The position numbers and the translations under genes were made by a program. Shown piece after piece: positions 1-6,858 of a DNA stretch of 11,283 nt; positions within the stretch are counted from its first letter, which is position 1, and each line of letters opens with the position of its first letter. Location of the stretch: NCBI GenBank assembly GCA_012735455.1, contig JAAYHG010000318.1, positions 1 through 11,283 of the forward strand, written 5' to 3'. The stretch comes from Bacillota bacterium (GTDB taxonomy: Bacteria > Bacillota > DTU030 > DUMP01). Below the pieces are notes generated by a model that searched no databases, was not told the DNA's origin, and was given only the letters and a program-made list of their open reading frames with translations.

Positions 1-148
1 CTACAACGACCTGGAGATGATAGATTTGGCCGGGTTAGGGGTAGTGGTGGCGAACGCGCCCCCAGAGGTCCAGGCTCGGGCGGATTACATCACTGCTAGG
101 AACACAGAGGACGGGGTGGCGCTAGTAATAGAGAAGTTTATCCTGTAA
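1..148 (+). CDS. Cof-type HAD-IIB family phosphatase, C-terminal fragment
   Basis: This is the last 48 codons of a gene that begins before the window; the reading frame starts at base 2 and ends in TAA at 146-148. The fragment opens with YNDLEM, which fits the end of the GDxxNDxxM motif IV of HAD phosphatases, where the aspartates bind the catalytic Mg2+. It continues with GLGVVVANAPPEVQARADYI and then EDGVALVIEKF, the usual ending of Cof-type (HAD-IIB) enzymes. Members of this family dephosphorylate small metabolites such as sugar phosphates or flavin precursors in the cytoplasm. The substrate cannot be read from this fragment. The nucleophile motif DxD and the cap domain lie outside the window. 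The next gene begins 59 bases downstream. Confidence 0.8.
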   Translation, partial: YNDLEMIDLAGLGVVVANAPPEVQARADYITARNTEDGVALVIEKFIL

Positions 149-169
149 GGATGAAGCTTGGCCTCCGGT

Positions 170-175
170 TATACT
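170..175 (+). promoter_or_regulatory. possible -10 element before the PHP gene
   Basis: TATACT matches five of six bases of the sigma-A -10 consensus in the 59-base gap between the HAD gene and the PHP gene. It would place a transcript start near 182, just ahead of the ribosome binding site at 192-199. No convincing -35 element stands 16-18 bases upstream, and there is no TG extension. The gap also holds no terminator, so read-through from the HAD gene is equally possible. Confidence 0.2.
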
Positions 176-207
176 AGTTCCAGCTGTATGTAGGGGAGGC
201 TAAGCAC

Positions 208-1026
208 ATGGGTATTGAGGTTTTTGCCGACTACCATACCCATTCCGAGTACAGCCACGGGAGAGGCAGCATGAGGGGCAACTTGGAAGCTGCCAAGAAG
301 CGTGGCCTCATGAGTGTGGCTATTACCGACCACGGTCCGGCCACCCTTTTTGGTATGGGAGTAAAGCGGGAAGAGGTCTTGCTCACCATTAAGACTAAGC
401 TGCGTGCCTTGGAACACCATTATCCGGAACTCCAGGTGCTGGCGGGGGTAGAGGCCAATGTGGTGAGCCTGAAGGGAGACCTAGATGTCTCGGACGAGGT
501 TCTGGCGCAGCTTGATATTGTCCTGGTAGGGCTGCACCCTACCGTTGAGCCACGGACAATGAGGGATGTGGCCGGAATAATCGGAATCAATGCGCTGGGT
601 CGGTTTGTGCCTGCCGTTAACCGCTGGGCACGCATCCTGAATACCCGCGCCTTAGTAAATGCGGTGGAGCGCCATAGAATAGATATCATTACCCACCCGG
701 GCTGGAAACTGGATATTGATACACGGGCCCTAGCCCGGGCCTGCCGAGCCCGGGGCACGGCACTGGAGATAAATGCCGCCCATGGTTTTCTTAGCCGAAG
801 GTTTGTAGAGGTGGCTGCTGCCGAGGGCGTGCGCTTTGCTATTAGCAGTGATGCCCATGACCCGAATCAGGTTGGCCGCTTGGAGGCAGGGGTCGCTGTT
901 GCCCAGGCACTGGGCCTCAAGGCAGACCAAATCATTAACGCAAAGGAAGGTGTGCGGCAAGGGACGGCTGCCGGTAGCCAGGGAAACAGTAAGCCGGAGA
1001 TAGGGCGCAGGGAGGTGGTAGGATGA
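208..1026 (+). CDS. PHP-domain metal-dependent phosphoesterase (YcdX-like)
   Basis: A 272-residue cytoplasmic protein of the polymerase-and-histidinol-phosphatase (PHP) superfamily. These enzymes hydrolyse phosphate esters with a multi-metal centre. The expected ligand set is visible in order: HTH at His10/His12, His17, TDH at Asp41-His42, Glu82 in GVEANV, His110 in VGLHPT, His163 in THPG, and Asp215/His217 in SSDAH. This arrangement is closest to the YcdX-type phosphatases rather than to histidinol phosphatase or polymerase PHP domains, but the substrate is unknown. The ATG at 208 is preceded by AGGGGAGG at 192-199 with good spacing. The last 15-20 residues look unstructured, and their codons carry the ribosome binding site of the next gene. 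The stop overlaps the rapZ start (ATGA at 1023-1026), so the two are probably translationally coupled. Related Clostridia carry a similar gene just before rapZ (from memory, not checked). Confidence 0.85.
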   Translation: MGIEVFADYHTHSEYSHGRGSMRGNLEAAKKRGLMSVAITDHGPATLFGMGVKREEVLLTIKTKLRALEHHYPELQVLAGVEANVVSLKGDLDVSDEVLAQLDIVLVGLHPTVEPRTMRDVAGIIGINALGRFVPAVNRWARILNTRALVNAVERHRIDIITHPGWKLDIDTRALARACRARGTALEINAAHGFLSRRFVEVAAAEGVRFAISSDAHDPNQVGRLEAGVAVAQALGLKADQIINAKEGVRQGTAAGSQGNSKPEIGRREVVG

Positions 1027-1898
1027 GCACGCAGGGCTTTGTTATTGTCAGTGGGCTATCAGGAGCAGGTAAATCGACTGCTGTGCGAGTGCTGGAGGAT
1101 TTAGGTTATTTTTGTGTGGATAACCTGCCCCCGGACCTTATTCCTAAGTTCGCCGAGCTGTGTCTCCAGTCCCGGGAACAGGTGAATAAGGTGGCCTTGG
1201 GCATTGATGCCAGGGGGGGAGGCTTTTTTGACCACGTGTTTGAAAGCCTCGCGACTTTGAAGAAGATGGGTATCAGCTACCATATTGTTTTTCTTGAGGC
1301 TCAGGATGATGCCTTGGTGCGCCGCTTTAAAGAGACGCGGCGACGGCATCCCTTGGCTCCAGAGGGGCGTGTCCTAGATGGGATTGCCGCCGAACGGGCG
1401 CGAATGGAGGAGCTCAAGGGCCGGGCGACGCACATCATCGACACTACATGGATGACGCCAGCCCAACTGAAAGAGGAACTGCGTACCATTTTTGCCGAAG
1501 GGGAGGACCTGGAACGCCTGCTGATAAGTATTGTTACTTTCGGCTTTAAGCGAGGCCTTCCCTTGGATGCCGACCTGGTTTTTGACGTGCGTTTTCTCCC
1601 TAATCCCTACTACGTGGAGTCACTGCGTCAGCATACAGGGTTAGAAGAGGTCGTACGCCAATATGTCCTTAAGTTTTCGGTGACCAAGCATTTTCTCACC
1701 AAGGTCCACAACCTAATCGAGTTTTTAATTCCACATTTTATTAAAGAGGGGAAGACAAGCCTGGTGATAGGAGTGGGCTGTACGGGTGGCCGCCACCGTT
1801 CCGTGACTATTGCAGAAGAACTGGCGCAGATGCTCAGGGCCGACAACCACCGGGTTTTGTTGCAGCACCGAGATATTAAAAAGGATTTGCTGGAGTAA
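1023..1898 (+). CDS. rapZ: RapZ/YvcJ family nucleotide-binding protein
   Basis: A 291-residue protein of the RapZ (YvcJ) family, close to the family's usual length. The N-terminal half is a P-loop domain with Walker A GLSGAGKS at 11-18, followed by VDNLPP at 32-37 and the family motif RFKETRRRHPL at 101-111. The C-terminal half carries FGFKRGLP at 173-180, DVRFLPNPYY at 188-197 and GCTGGRHRS at 252-260, which in E. coli RapZ lie in the domain that binds the small RNA GlmZ and senses glucosamine-6-phosphate. In Bacillus subtilis, YvcJ hydrolyses nucleotides and affects competence; the GlmY/GlmZ system is absent from Gram-positives, so the role here is less certain. The start ATG overlaps the PHP stop, and GGAGG at 1011-1015 stands 7 bases ahead. 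It is the second gene of the PHP-rapZ-yvcK-whiA cluster. Confidence 0.93.
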   Translation: MSTQGFVIVSGLSGAGKSTAVRVLEDLGYFCVDNLPPDLIPKFAELCLQSREQVNKVALGIDARGGGFFDHVFESLATLKKMGISYHIVFLEAQDDALVRRFKETRRRHPLAPEGRVLDGIAAERARMEELKGRATHIIDTTWMTPAQLKEELRTIFAEGEDLERLLISIVTFGFKRGLPLDADLVFDVRFLPNPYYVESLRQHTGLEEVVRQYVLKFSVTKHFLTKVHNLIEFLIPHFIKEGKTSLVIGVGCTGGRHRSVTIAEELAQMLRADNHRVLLQHRDIKKDLLE

Positions 1899-3109
1899 TG
1901 GGTGCCCTGTTGGCTCTTGTTCTGGGGCTGACCGCTGTTTCCCTAGGACTGGCACCCTTACTTCCGCCCCAAGTCATGGCTTGGCCGGATTGGCTTGGAA
2001 TTACCCTCCTCGCTGTAGGTATATTCCTGAGCTTGGCCGCCGGTTTCTTAGTCTGGCGGCAGATCAAGCGCCACCTGCCAACCAAGAGGGGTGGTGAGAC
2101 AGGTCTGGTCGGTTTTTTCAGCGAGGAGCGCCAGCGTCGGAGAGGGCCGCGGGTAGTGGCGTTAGGGGGAGGCACCGGCCTTTCTACCCTGTTGCGAGGT
2201 CTTAAGGAGTATACGGATTATATCACTGCCATTGTTACTGTTACGGACACGGGTGGCAGCTCCGGACGGCTTCGGGATGAGTTGGGAGTGCTTCCTCCAG
2301 GCGATATTCGCAATTGCCTGGTAGCTCTGGCTGATACCGAGCCTCTCATGGAAAAACTGTTTCAGTATCGCTTCAAGGGAGGAACAGGTCTCGCAGGGCA
2401 TAGTTTTGGCAATTTGTTCCTGGTTTCGATGACGGAAGTGGTGGGAGACTTCGAATTGGCCATTAAAGAGACCAGCCGCGTGCTTGCTGTGCGGGGCCGT
2501 GTTCTGCCATCCACATTGAGCAGCGTAACATTAGAAGCAGAGTATACCAATGGCAGGCGTGCGCGGGGAGAGACTAACATTGTACGGCCCGGGATGCGAA
2601 TCCGGAGACTTAGTCTTGATCCAGCGGACTGCCAACCCTTGCCAGAGGCAATTCAAGCCTTGGAGAAGGCGGATCTGAGTGTTCTCGGGCCAGGCAGCCT
2701 ATACACCAGTGTCATAACGAATATTCTTGTCAAAGATATAGCAGTGGCCATCCGTTCCAGCTCCGCTGTTAAAGTGTACGTAGCCAATGTAATGACCCAA
2801 CCGGGTGAGACCGAGGGCTATACAGTGGCCGACCACGTAGAGGCGCTTATTGAGCACGGCGGCAGAGGCATTGTGGACTGGGTACTGGCCAATAATCAGA
2901 GGGTAGCACCGGAGCTCCTTAGCCGCTATCGCCGTGAGGGGGCCGAGCCGGTCAAGATAAGCAGGCGCTCTTTGGCCCGGTTTGGGGTGCAGCTTAAAGA
3001 GGCGCCCCTTCTGGCCGAAGAGGAGGTGGCACGGCATGATCCGGCTCGCTTGAGCCGGGCAATTTTGGAGATCATGGCACGGAGTCCGAAAAACAGTACC
3101 AGGGGGTGA
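1898..3109 (+). CDS. yvcK: YvcK family (gluconeogenesis factor) with N-terminal membrane segments
   Basis: A 403-residue protein of the YvcK/CofD-like family. The Bacillus protein binds UDP-sugars, supports growth on gluconeogenic carbon sources and influences cell-envelope synthesis. The conserved domain begins near residue 84 with VVALGGGTGLSTLLRGLK (87-103). It continues with TVTDTGGSSGRLRDELG at 114-130, PPGDIRNCLVALAD at 133-146, GHSFGNLFL at 167-175 and LGPGSLYTSV at 263-272. About 85 extra residues precede it. They contain two hydrophobic stretches, roughly 3-23 and 31-53, then a basic stretch (RQIKRHLPTKR), which predicts a two-pass membrane anchor with the catalytic-like domain inside. 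Bacillus YvcK, at about 317 residues, lacks this. The start overlaps the rapZ stop (TAATG). Its own ribosome binding site is weak (AAGGA at 1881-1885 is distant, GGAG at 1892-1895 too close), so coupling to rapZ is likely. Confidence 0.93.
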   Translation: MGALLALVLGLTAVSLGLAPLLPPQVMAWPDWLGITLLAVGIFLSLAAGFLVWRQIKRHLPTKRGGETGLVGFFSEERQRRRGPRVVALGGGTGLSTLLRGLKEYTDYITAIVTVTDTGGSSGRLRDELGVLPPGDIRNCLVALADTEPLMEKLFQYRFKGGTGLAGHSFGNLFLVSMTEVVGDFELAIKETSRVLAVRGRVLPSTLSSVTLEAEYTNGRRARGETNIVRPGMRIRRLSLDPADCQPLPEAIQALEKADLSVLGPGSLYTSVITNILVKDIAVAIRSSSAVKVYVANVMTQPGETEGYTVADHVEALIEHGGRGIVDWVLANNQRVAPELLSRYRREGAEPVKISRRSLARFGVQLKEAPLLAEEEVARHDPARLSRAILEIMARSPKNSTRG

Positions 3110-3113
3110 GCGG

Positions 3114-4040
3114 GTGGAGGAAACATTCTCCCTGCGGGTGAAAAAAGAGCTGAGCCGCTTGGAGCCAGAGCAGTCCTGTTGCGTAGAGAGCCAACTGCTA
3201 GGGCTACTTAGGGCAGCGGCCGTGTTGGAGGCAGGCAAGGAGGGACTGCGGTTACTGGCCACTACAGAGAGCGCGGCGGTGGCGCGCTGCCTTTATCGGC
3301 TCTTGAAAGCGTGCTCAAACCTCAAGGTGCTAGTTTCGGGACGGCGGCGCCGTATGCACAGGCATACCCTCTATATGGTGGAACTGTCAGCTCAAGAGGG
3401 GATAAAAGCCTTTCTTGAACATCTGGGTTTCCTTAATTTAGGTGACACACCTGTACAGTCGGTTGTACCTCAACAGGAATGCTGTCGCAAGGCCTACCTC
3501 CGAGGTTTTTTCTTAGGTGCGGGTTCGATCAGCAATCCAAAGCGGGCCTACCATTTGGAACTGGTTACTGGTAATCGTATTCATGCCAGCCACTTGATCC
3601 GCCTGCTGCGCTCTTTCCGGCTGCGGGCGCGTCGAGTGGAACGGAAGGGACGACAGGTGGTTTACCTTAAAGAAGGGGATGAAATAGCTAGCTTCCTCAC
3701 ATTAGTGGGTGCTGTGCGTACCCGGTTGGATTTTGAGAATATCCGCGTGCTAAAGGGTATGCGCAACCAGGTTAACCGTTTAGTAAACTGCGAAACGGCC
3801 AACATGACCAAGGCGGTAGACGCAGCTGTTCGACAAGTAGAGAGCATCCGTTATCTGGTGGAGCGAGTGGGGTTTGACGCTCTGCCCCCGCCCCTCAGAG
3901 AGATTGCCCGTCTTCGCTTGGAGTTTCCTGAGGCAACGCTACGTGAACTGGGGGCTTATTTCACCCCCACTTTGGGCAAGTCAGGGGTTAACCATCGCCT
4001 GCGCCGTTTGGAAGAATTGGCTGAGCGTCTCAGAGATTAG
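3114..4040 (+). CDS. whiA: WhiA, LAGLIDADG-like DNA-binding regulator
   Basis: A 308-residue protein of the WhiA family. WhiA controls sporulation septation in Streptomyces; in Bacillus it affects cell division and chromosome segregation. The N-terminal part is a degenerate homing-endonuclease fold: AYLRGFFLGAGSISNP at 127-142 is the typical WhiA version of the LAGLIDADG helix, and YLKEGDEIASFLTLVGA at 184-200 follows. RNQVNRLVNCETANMTK at 217-233 is a WhiA signature. The C-terminal helix-turn-helix covers about 262-305 with LRELGAYF and GKSGVNHRLRRLEEL. The start is GTG at 3114, preceded by AGGGGGTGAG (3101-3110), which overlaps the yvcK stop; starting here gives the standard METFS-like WhiA N-terminus. 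It ends the PHP-rapZ-yvcK-whiA cluster, with no clear terminator after it. Confidence 0.93.
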   Translation: MEETFSLRVKKELSRLEPEQSCCVESQLLGLLRAAAVLEAGKEGLRLLATTESAAVARCLYRLLKACSNLKVLVSGRRRRMHRHTLYMVELSAQEGIKAFLEHLGFLNLGDTPVQSVVPQQECCRKAYLRGFFLGAGSISNPKRAYHLELVTGNRIHASHLIRLLRSFRLRARRVERKGRQVVYLKEGDEIASFLTLVGAVRTRLDFENIRVLKGMRNQVNRLVNCETANMTKAVDAAVRQVESIRYLVERVGFDALPPPLREIARLRLEFPEATLRELGAYFTPTLGKSGVNHRLRRLEELAERLRD

Positions 4041-4225
4041 AGGTTCTCTTGGTTTACAAGGTGAATAGTGTTAGAAATAGAGAACTCCACAGTTTCGCCG
4101 CGTAGCACATTACGCTTCAAGCAGGGTTTCCGACCTTGTGTGGCGAACATAGTAATCATAAATGCGAAACGCGGCGAGCTGAGCGAGTCACGTCACGGAG
4201 AGCGTTAGGGAGAGGGGAATAGGGT
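4041..4225 (+). other. whiA-rpoN intergenic region with inverted repeats
   Basis: No gene is visible in these 185 bases. Two inverted repeats are seen. The first is gttctct (4043-4049) with agagaac (4079-4085), a 7-bp stem with a 29-base loop and no T-run, so it is a poor terminator. The second is tcgccgcg (4095-4102) with cgcggcga (4170-4177), a GC-rich 8-bp stem enclosing 67 bases. A weak promoter can be drawn as TTGGTT (4049-4054), 17 bases, TAGAAA (4072-4077); a second possible pair, TTGTGT (4136-4141) with TAAATG (4159-4164), is weaker still. The region may be the 5' leader of rpoN. It matches no riboswitch or small RNA class I recognise. Confidence 0.35.
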
Positions 4226-5590
4226 ATGGGTATGACATTTAGTCTTACCCTGGAACAGACACAGAAGCTAATAATGACTCAGGAGCTGCGTCAGGCTATC
4301 TCCATCCTGCAACTTAACATCCAGGAATTGATCAATTATGTGCAGAAGGAACTAGAAGAGAATCCGTTTCTCGATCTTGCCGATGATAGCACCAAGACGG
4401 ACGAACCAGAAACAGAACCGGATTGGGCTGAGTATTTTCGCGACAAGAGCGACTTGGGTTTTTCACCCGCACCGGTGAAGAGGGAAGAGGGTGCGTCCTG
4501 GGAGAATTTTGTCAGTCAGGAGACCACTCTAAGCGAGTATCTGTTGCAAGAATGGGAACTGATAGCGCCTGATCCGCTTGAGAAACACATTGGTGCTTTT
4601 ATCATTGGTAATTTAGATGAACACGGCTACTTAACAATCAGTACCAGTGAGATTGCCTGCGCCCTCAAGCTTCCTCTGCAGCGAGTACTGCAGGTGCTGC
4701 GCAAGGTGCAACTTCTGGATCCGCCGGGGGTAGGGGCCCGCTGTTTGGAGGAGTGTCTCCTGATCCAAGCCAGGGTGTTAGGCCGTCTGACCCCGGCCGT
4801 AAGAGACGTGATCCAGTATTACCTGCGCGATCTGGCTGAAGGACGCGTGGCGCGGGTAGCACAGCAGCTGCACCTTTCTGTCCATGAGGTGCAGGAGATT
4901 CGCGACCTTATTCGTACTCTAGACCCCAAACCAGGCCGCAGGTTTGCGTCGGGTGATGGAATTCACTACGTGATTCCGGATGTGGTGGTAGAAAAGGTAG
5001 AAGGGGAATATGTGATCCTTGTTAACGATGCTATCGCCAACCGTCTAACAGTGAATAATTTCTACCGGGGCATGCTAACCAACGATAGTTGTGACACAGA
5101 TACAAAGCGCTACCTGGAGCAGAAACTCAACTCTGCCCTCTGGCTCATCAAGAGCATTGAACAGCGGCGCCTAACCATTTATCGCATTGTAGAGGCGTTG
5201 CTGCGGCGACAGCGTGCCTTTTTTGACCACGGGGTGCGCCATTTGCAGCCTTTAACCTTAAGACAGGTTGCAGATGAGATTGGTGTTCACGAATCCACGG
5301 TGAGCAGAGCCACGGCAGGGAAGTATATTCAAACTCCCCGGGGAGTCTTTGCTCTGCGTTTTCTCTTTGGCAGCGGCGTTGAGGGAGCTGATGGCACCGC
5401 CGCCGCGGCCGAATCAGTAAAACGGCTACTCGCGGATCTGGTGGCCGACGAGGACCCGGCTCGGCCTTTGAGCGATAAACAAATGGCGGATATTTTGCGA
5501 CAGCGCGGCATCAATTTATCTAGACGCACCGTAGCCAAGTACCGCTCGGAAGCCAGGATACCGCCGTCATCAGCACGACGGCGCTTTTAA
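4226..5590 (+). CDS. rpoN: RNA polymerase sigma-54 factor
   Basis: A 454-residue sigma-54 (RpoN/SigL), within the usual family length. It directs RNA polymerase core to -24/-12 promoters and needs an AAA+ enhancer-binding activator to open DNA. Region I is intact, with the glutamine/leucine-rich LEQTQKLIMTQELRQAI at 9-25 and ENPFLDL at 45-51. An acidic linker (about 52-90) follows, then the core-binding domain including LDEHGYLT (130-137) and LLDPPGVGARCLEECLL (163-179). The helix-turn-helix is at about 343-375 (LRQVADEIGVHESTVSRAT). The RpoN box SRRTVAKYR is at 432-440, differing from the usual ARRTVAKYR only in its first residue. The ATG at 4226 stands 8 bases after GGGAGAGGGG (4208-4217); a second ATG at 4232 is also possible. 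No activator gene and no clear -24/-12 promoter lies in the window. It sits alone between whiA and the glycolytic operon, closed by a terminator. Confidence 0.96.
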   Translation: MGMTFSLTLEQTQKLIMTQELRQAISILQLNIQELINYVQKELEENPFLDLADDSTKTDEPETEPDWAEYFRDKSDLGFSPAPVKREEGASWENFVSQETTLSEYLLQEWELIAPDPLEKHIGAFIIGNLDEHGYLTISTSEIACALKLPLQRVLQVLRKVQLLDPPGVGARCLEECLLIQARVLGRLTPAVRDVIQYYLRDLAEGRVARVAQQLHLSVHEVQEIRDLIRTLDPKPGRRFASGDGIHYVIPDVVVEKVEGEYVILVNDAIANRLTVNNFYRGMLTNDSCDTDTKRYLEQKLNSALWLIKSIEQRRLTIYRIVEALLRRQRAFFDHGVRHLQPLTLRQVADEIGVHESTVSRATAGKYIQTPRGVFALRFLFGSGVEGADGTAAAAESVKRLLADLVADEDPARPLSDKQMADILRQRGINLSRRTVAKYRSEARIPPSSARRRF

Positions 5591-5607
5591 GACTTTGATA
5601 AAAAAAA

Positions 5608-5641
5608 GACAAAAACCTGCTTTCTGAGCAGGATTTTTGTC
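5608..5641 (+). terminator. rho-independent terminator after rpoN
   Basis: The arm gacaaaaacctgct (5608-5621) pairs with agcagg-a-tttttgtc (5627-5641), leaving a 5-base loop and one bulged A at 5633. The GC-rich core CCTGCT/AGCAGG is followed directly by ATTTTTG, giving a U-tract on the + strand, and it is preceded by an A-run (5600-5607). It lies 17 bases after the rpoN stop and separates rpoN from the cggR-gap operon. The A/T flanks make it fairly symmetrical, but no opposing gene needs it. Confidence 0.8.
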
Positions 5642-5665
5642 GTGGTGGAAAGAATATACTATAGG
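5637..5665 (+). promoter_or_regulatory. candidate promoter of the cggR-gap-pgk-tpi-gpmI operon
   Basis: TTGTCG (5637-5642) and TATAGG (5660-5665) each match four of six consensus sigma-A bases and are separated by exactly 17 bases. The better -10 by itself is TATACT at 5655-5660 (five of six), but then only an AT-rich stretch falls at the -35 position. Either choice starts transcription at about 5667-5672, between the rpoN terminator and the cggR ribosome binding site. The candidate -35 lies in the last bases of the terminator stem. An operon promoter is expected here because a terminator precedes and no later gap of comparable size exists in the operon. Confidence 0.45.
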
Positions 5666-5670
5666 GCATA

Positions 5671-5679
5671 GGAAGGAGG
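5671..5679 (+). promoter_or_regulatory. ribosome binding site that decides the cggR start
   Basis: GGAAGGAGG is a near-perfect anti-16S complement, 7 bases ahead of TTG at 5687. The intervening bases include a run of seven T whose last two T residues are the first two bases of the TTG start codon. It is the main argument for starting cggR at 5687 instead of at the second in-frame TTG at 5753, which has only the weaker AGGGCGG at 5742-5748. Confidence 0.6.
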
Positions 5680-5686
5680 CATTTTT

Positions 5687-6799
5687 TTGCCTGCTGCGGG
5701 ACGAGTTATATACCAGTGGGACAAGAATTGCCCCACGAGCGAGGGCGGTACGTTGCGGGCGCTAGCAGACCTGCAGCAACGCTTAGTACCGGAATTGATA
5801 GACGTCCTATGTGGGAGGTATACTATTCTCCGCACCATTTCTTTGCTGCAGCCTGTGGGGCGGCGGGTTTTGGCCCAAGAGCTAGCTGTGAGTGAGCGCA
5901 AGCTCCGAGGGGAGGTGCTGTTCTTAAGGGACCAGGGTCTTATCTCGTCCAGCGGTTTGGGCATGAGTCTTACGGAAAGTGGTGCTGTGGTGGTAGAGGA
6001 CCTGGCCCAGTACGTGCGCGAGCTCAAGGATCTTACCCGTGGTGAGGCTGCCCTAGCAAGTTACCTAAACTTGGAACGGGTCATTGCTGTTCCCGGGGAC
6101 AGTGACAGTAGCGAGACGGTACGCAAAGACATGGGACGTGCAGCAGCTCGGTACTTAAAATCCATCCTAACCCCAGGTATGGTCTTGGCTGTCTCAGGAG
6201 GTACCACCCTGGCTGCCGCGGCTGAGGCCGTGGTTCCAGCCAGCTTCCGGGGAAGTGTTACCGTTGTACCAGCGCGTGGTGGGATGGGCGAGGATCTAAG
6301 CAAACAGGCGGGTACCATCGCCGCCACCATTGCCACCAAGTTAGGTGCCAATTACCGCCTCTTGCATCTGCCTGACAGCCTAGGTGCCGAGGCGGCGGCT
6401 GCGGTGGCCAGGGAACCAGAGATCAAGGAGGTCTTAGACCTGGTGCGCTCGGCCTCAGTGCTACTGTTGGGTATTGGGGCTGCTCAAACTATGGCCCGGC
6501 GTCGGCACCTGTGCCCTGATCAGCTGGAACTCTTGGAACAGCTGGGTGCAGTAGGTGAGACCTTCGGCTACTACTTTAACCGCCAGGGCGAGATTGTTTA
6601 TGTAACTCCTAGCACCGGACTCAAATTGGAGGATATCCAACGTATCCATAAGGTTGTCGCTGTAGCAGGTGGTTCCAGTAAAGCAGAAGCAATGCTTTCT
6701 GTTTTGTCTTATAAGTTTCCGCCCCTCACCTTAGTTACCGACGAAGGGGCGCTATGGAGGATGCTTTCTCTAGTGGAAGGAGGGTCAAGGAAGGCGTAG
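5687..6799 (+). CDS. cggR: CggR, central glycolytic genes repressor
   Basis: A SorC/DeoR-type repressor, 370 residues from TTG at 5687 or 348 from TTG at 5753. In Bacillus, CggR represses the gapA operon and fructose-1,6-bisphosphate releases it. The family's N-terminal helix begins at about residue 27 ([20 protein letters not shown]), and the winged helix-turn-helix is at 56-86 with [20 protein letters not shown]. The sugar-phosphate-binding domain spans about 117-365, with VSGGTT at 169-174, PARGGMGED at 196-203, GIGAAQTM at 262-269 and [10 protein letters not shown] at 327-336. The first 22 residues have no counterpart in Bacillus CggR as I recall it, and their codons contain a CggR operator-like sequence (5697-5732). 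So either the gene starts at 5753, or its 5' codons double as the operator. It heads the operon gap-pgk-tpiA-gpmI and is probably autoregulated. Identity is firm from sequence and context; the start is uncertain. Confidence 0.93.
   Translation: MPAAGRVIYQWDKNCPTSEGGTLRALADLQQRLVPELIDVLCGRYTILRTISLLQPVGRRVLAQELAVSERKLRGEVLFLRDQGLISSSGLGMSLTESGAVVVEDLAQYVRELKDLTRGEAALASYLNLERVIAVPGDSDSSETVRKDMGRAAARYLKSILTPGMVLAVSGGTTLAAAAEAVVPASFRGSVTVVPARGGMGEDLSKQAGTIAATIATKLGANYRLLHLPDSLGAEAAAAVAREPEIKEVLDLVRSASVLLLGIGAAQTMARRRHLCPDQLELLEQLGAVGETFGYYFNRQGEIVYVTPSTGLKLEDIQRIHKVVAVAGGSSKAEAMLSVLSYKFPPLTLVTDEGALWRMLSLVEGGSRKA
5697..5732 (+). promoter_or_regulatory. CggR tandem operator
   Basis: The known Bacillus subtilis CggR operator is CGGGAC-N6-TGTC-N4-CGGGAC-N6-TGTC. 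Here I read CGGGAC (5697-5702), 6 bases, TATA (5709-5712), 4 bases, TGGGAC (5717-5722), 6 bases, TGCC (5729-5732). All three spacers are exact, the two CGGGAC blocks score 6/6 and 5/6, and the two TGTC blocks score 2/4 and 3/4. It lies about 25-60 bases downstream of the predicted transcript start, a position where a bound repressor would block elongation. It also lies inside the first codons of cggR if the TTG at 5687 is used. Confidence 0.7.
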
Positions 6800-6858
6800 A
6801 ACTGTCTAAGCTCACAAGACTATCAGACTATCGATTAATACATGAGGAGGAGACTAAC

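Noticed and set aside
3010..3060. TGGCAC at 3027 and similar words as sigma-54 (-24/-12) promoters
   Set aside because: None of the TGGCAC occurrences I examined has a TTGC-like -12 block at the required spacing, so no RpoN target can be called in this window.
2699..3262. 187-codon minus-strand frame spanning the yvcK-whiA junction
   Set aside because: It is antisense to two well-supported genes, and its translation is low-complexity and resembles no family.
3114..4040. whiA as a homing endonuclease (LAGLIDADG) and thus a mobile element
   Set aside because: The LAGLIDADG-like helix is the degenerate form fixed in WhiA, it is joined to the WhiA helix-turn-helix, and the gene sits in the standard yvcK-whiA order.
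4043..4085. gttctct/agagaac hairpin as a whiA terminator
   Set aside because: The stem is only 7 bp with a 29-base loop and no T-run follows, so it does not fit an intrinsic terminator.
6754..6858. Upstream extension of gap by 35 codons
   Set aside because: It would overlap the end of cggR and add residues no GAPDH has; the GTG at 6859 has a strong ribosome binding site and gives the family N-terminus.
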